NCBI GenBank assembly: GCA_003696125.1
Contig: RFHZ01000222.1
Location: forward strand, 1 to 8,048
DNA: 8,048 nucleotides
Direction of reading: 5' to 3'
Origin: Nitrospinota bacterium
GTDB taxonomy: Bacteria > Tectomicrobia > Entotheonellia > J063
Made by a program: the position numbers and the translations under genes. The notes beneath the pieces are model-generated. The model saw only the letters and a list, made by a program, of their open reading frames with translations, was not told the origin of the DNA and did no database searches. Shown here piece after piece: positions 6,262 to 8,048 of this stretch; the first letter of the stretch is position 1; each line of letters opens with the position of its first letter.

Positions 6262-6270
6262 TGATATACT
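6262..6270 (+). promoter_or_regulatory. Candidate extended -10 promoter for the LarA-like gene
   Basis: TG-A-TATACT: TG at 6262-6263 is spaced one base from TATACT at 6265-6270 (5 of 6 to consensus), the extended -10 arrangement that can work without a good -35. No strong -35 is seen 17 nt upstream. A GAGGA-5nt-TCCTC inverted repeat (6239-6253) covers the -35 zone. Transcription would start near 6277, leaving a leader of about 118 nt that contains the hairpin at 6333-6357. Confidence 0.4.
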
Positions 6271-6332
6271 ACTGGGAGGAGTTGGGGGAAGCGCTTTCTG
6301 TCCCTTCTCCGGCACGATGCTGAGGATGAATC

Positions 6333-6357
6333 GCCCCCTGATGCGGAAGCAGGGGGC
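6333..6357 (+). promoter_or_regulatory. GC-rich leader hairpin upstream of the LarA-like gene
   Basis: GCCCCCTG (6333-6340) and CAGGGGGC (6350-6357) form a perfect 8-bp stem around a 9-nt loop. It lies 37 nt before the start codon and 23 nt before the Shine-Dalgarno. No T-run follows on either strand, so it is not an intrinsic terminator. It could stabilise the 5' end or bind a regulator. I see no riboswitch class that I can name. Confidence 0.5.
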
Positions 6358-6380
6358 CAAGACCCATAGAGATACCGCTG

Positions 6381-6386
6381 AGGAGG
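6381..6386 (+). promoter_or_regulatory. Ribosome binding site deciding the LarA-like start
   Basis: AGGAGG lies 8 nt before ATG 6395. The frame is open back to GTG 6233, but that stretch contains the promoter and hairpin and has no domain similarity. This site therefore fixes the start at 6395. Confidence 0.8.
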
Positions 6387-6394
6387 ATTTGCTC

Positions 6395-7861
6395 ATGACA
6401 GCGAAAACGGTAGAGCTCTGCTTTGGTGACGATCGTCTTTCTGTTTCTCTCCCGGAGCGAGCAACCATCATCTCTCCACCGGCTCCTCTTCCCGCCCTTC
6501 CCCATCTCGAGCAGGCCATTCGTGAGGCGATCGCTTCTCCTATCAATCACGAGCAGATCAGGAACCTGGTCAGCCCCCGCTCTCAGGTGACCATCGCCTT
6601 TGACGACCCGGTGATCCCCCAGTTTCCCATGAAAAAACCGGACCTGCGAGAGGTGGCCATCACCATCCTGCTGGAGGAGCTGATGCAGGCCGGAGTCAGG
6701 CCCCACCACATCCGTCTCCTCTGCGCCAATGCTCTGCACCGGAAGTTTACCCCTACCGAACTCTCCACCATTCTCGGCTCCCGTATCCCGCTCCGCTTCA
6801 GTCCCAGCCATCTCTTCTGTCATGATGCGGAGGACCGGGAGCACCTCATCTTCCTGGGGGAGACGGAGCGAGGAATCGAGATAGAGGTGAACAGAGCGGT
6901 CATGGAGTCGGATCAGTTCTTCTATGTCAACATCACCAGCCTCCCCTTTCACGGCGGATGGAAGTCGATTGTGGTGGGGCTGAGTAGCTACCGCAGTATC
7001 CGGCATCATCATCGCCCTTTCCGGGGGGCGAGCGGTAAATCGGTCATGGATGCCAGGCGGTCCTCCTTCCAAAAGCTCTTGTGGGAGATGGGGAGCGTGG
7101 TCGATGCCGAGCTGGCACGACAGGGGAAGCGGATCTTCACCATCGAGTCGGTGTTGAACACCGCCCAACCGCAGGAGGTGATTGCCGTCTATGCCGGCCA
7201 TATCCCGGATGTCCATGAAAAGACTCTTGATACCCTCTACCAGCAGCAGGTTGTCCCCATAGACAGGCAGTACGATGTGGCCATTTACGGCATTCCTGAT
7301 CAGGTCTACTACGCCAACCTCTCCACCATCAACCCGATCCTCGTGCGCAACCAGGCGCTCTCCTACGCCTTTGGCCTGTACCAGAACAGACCGCTCATTC
7401 GGGAGGGAGGGATCGCCATCTTTGTCCATCCCTGCCTGCCCCGTTTCCATCCCCGGCACCACCCCTCCTATATCGAATTCTTTGAACAGGTCCTTCCCCA
7501 CCTGCAGGACCCTTATGAGATCTGGGAGCTCTATGCCGACGACTTTGCCCATCGTCCTGAATATGTACACAGGTATCGCTATGCTTACGGGTTTCACGGC
7601 GTACATCCCTTAATCCTCTGGGGACAGGGGGCTTTCCCACTGCGCCATCTGGGACGGGTCTTTTTAGCCGGAGCCCGAGACGCAGAAACGGCGCGTCGCA
7701 TCGGATTTGAGCCCTTTGCTTCCCTGGAAGAGGCGATAGCAGAAGCAGAGGCAACGCTGGGGAAGGATTGCACCATTGCCTGCCTCCCCATGCCCCCGAT
7801 GTTTATCCCAGCCGTTCAGGAGGGTGAGGCATCAGCGGGAGAGGCGAAGAGGTCGCGATAG
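6395..7861 (+). CDS. LarA-like (DUF2088) protein, divergent relative of nickel-pincer lactate racemase
   Basis: The product has 488 residues; Lactiplantibacillus LarA has about 424. LarA racemises lactate using a nickel-pincer nucleotide tethered to Lys184, with His200 as nickel ligand and His108/His174 as acid-base residues. Seen here: IAFDDPVIPQFP (67-78) in place of the DDxTRPTP-type loop, ANALHRKFT (111-119) with H115 matching His108, and FHGGWKSIVVG (185-195) with K190 matching Lys184. H206 in RHHHRPF lies exactly 16 residues later, matching His200. The His174 position (K-10) is I180, and the loop arginine is absent. The C-terminal half has NPILVRNQALSYAFGLY (313-329), a His-rich FHPRHHPSY (351-359) and HRPEYVHRYRY (386-396). 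A larger LarA-like subfamily with GGWKS and HHH seems likely. Cytoplasmic, since no signal is seen. Substrate unknown; racemase or epimerase activity is inference. No larB, larC or larE is in the window. The gene is divergent from the transporter operon. Confidence 0.85.
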   Translation: MTAKTVELCFGDDRLSVSLPERATIISPPAPLPALPHLEQAIREAIASPINHEQIRNLVSPRSQVTIAFDDPVIPQFPMKKPDLREVAITILLEELMQAGVRPHHIRLLCANALHRKFTPTELSTILGSRIPLRFSPSHLFCHDAEDREHLIFLGETERGIEIEVNRAVMESDQFFYVNITSLPFHGGWKSIVVGLSSYRSIRHHHRPFRGASGKSVMDARRSSFQKLLWEMGSVVDAELARQGKRIFTIESVLNTAQPQEVIAVYAGHIPDVHEKTLDTLYQQQVVPIDRQYDVAIYGIPDQVYYANLSTINPILVRNQALSYAFGLYQNRPLIREGGIAIFVHPCLPRFHPRHHPSYIEFFEQVLPHLQDPYEIWELYADDFAHRPEYVHRYRYAYGFHGVHPLILWGQGAFPLRHLGRVFLAGARDAETARRIGFEPFASLEEAIAEAEATLGKDCTIACLPMPPMFIPAVQEGEASAGEAKRSR

Positions 7862-8048
7862 GCGGTGGGGAGGAAGAAGAGGCCGAGGGTGCCGTTGGCC
7901 AGCATGAAGGTCAGGTGAGCGGCAATGCTGTAGGCGAGGAGAGTCGATTCCTCCGCATAGGGAGCGAAGAAAAAGATCCAGGCCGCCTGTGCCGTTCCCA
8001 GGTGGGCAACGGTGATGGGCAGGGCAGCGACCAGGTAGACGATGGGGA
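7816..8048 (-). CDS. C-terminus of a polytopic membrane protein, possibly flippase-like (UPF0104/LPG synthase TM type)
   Basis: The last 76 residues are visible; the start lies beyond the right edge. Seen: a hydrophobic stretch opening with LVAALPITVAHLGTAQAAW, then WIFFFAPYAEE. A second hydrophobic segment follows (LLAYSIAAHLTFMLANG), ending GLFFLPTAYRDL and a short polar tail. The LPIxxxxLGTxxA pattern followed by another helix resembles the final helices of the UPF0104 / lysylphosphatidylglycerol synthase membrane domain, a family linked to lipid or polyprenyl-glycan transfer. The fragment is too short to be certain, and another multi-pass protein is possible. The TGA at 7818-7816 lies inside the convergent LarA-like gene, giving a 46-nt tail-to-tail overlap. 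Confidence 0.6.
   Translation of the reverse strand, partial: PIVYLVAALPITVAHLGTAQAAWIFFFAPYAEESTLLAYSIAAHLTFMLANGTLGLFFLPTAYRDLFASPADASPS

Noticed and set aside
6233-6394. N-terminal extension of the LarA-like frame from GTG 6233
   Set aside because: It has no ribosome binding site, contains the candidate promoter and leader hairpin, and adds no family similarity. ATG 6395 has a strong AGGAGG at 8 nt.
6269-7606. Minus-strand open frame of about 445 codons opposite the LarA-like gene
   Set aside because: Long antisense frames are common in GC-rich DNA. The plus-strand protein has clear LarA motifs, and the antisense product shows none.

Overview
The window comes from a bacterial chromosome that is moderately GC-rich by eye, has dense gene packing, Shine-Dalgarno starts and sigma70-like promoters. 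An AlgH/YqgE (UPF0301) protein, a periplasmic-type binding protein with a Sec signal, and a LarA-like (DUF2088) enzyme fit a Gram-negative organism, possibly a proteobacterium or a deeper-branching group. The sequence alone does not settle the phylum. I see no transposase, integrase, phage gene, tRNA, rRNA or CRISPR array.

Layout, left to right. (1) 1-420, minus: 5' part of a purine-type phosphoribosyltransferase that runs off the left edge. (2) 624-1253, minus: a UbiE-like SAM methyltransferase that appears to begin at AUA behind an ideal ribosome binding site. (3) 1254-1548: a divergent intergenic region with candidate promoters in both directions. (4) 1549-2421, plus: an AlgH-family protein with an unusual N-terminal membrane segment and a tail that runs antisense into the next gene. 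(5) 2307-6071, minus: a branched-chain amino acid (HAAT) type ABC transporter operon, transcribed binding protein, livH, livM, livG, with overlapping or closely spaced genes and no livF. (6) 6072-6394: a divergent regulatory region with a near-consensus promoter for the transporter, an extended -10 promoter for the plus-strand gene, and a GC-rich hairpin in that gene's leader. (7) 6395-7861, plus: a LarA-like protein. (8) 7816-8048, minus: C-terminus of a polytopic membrane protein that runs off the right edge.

The most coherent unit is the transporter operon divergent from the LarA-like gene. LarA is a nickel-pincer lactate racemase, and relatives act on other 2-hydroxy acids. Here the cofactor lysine and nickel-ligand histidine positions are kept, but one catalytic histidine and the canonical substrate-binding arginine motif are not. 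A working hypothesis is that the transporter imports an organic acid, aromatic acid or amino acid and the LarA-like protein acts on it or a related compound. This rests only on adjacency. Both convergent gene pairs overlap tail-to-tail (115 and 46 nt). I do not see a clear multi-gene system new to science; the divergent LarA-like enzyme and the unusual gene boundaries are the points most worth checking.
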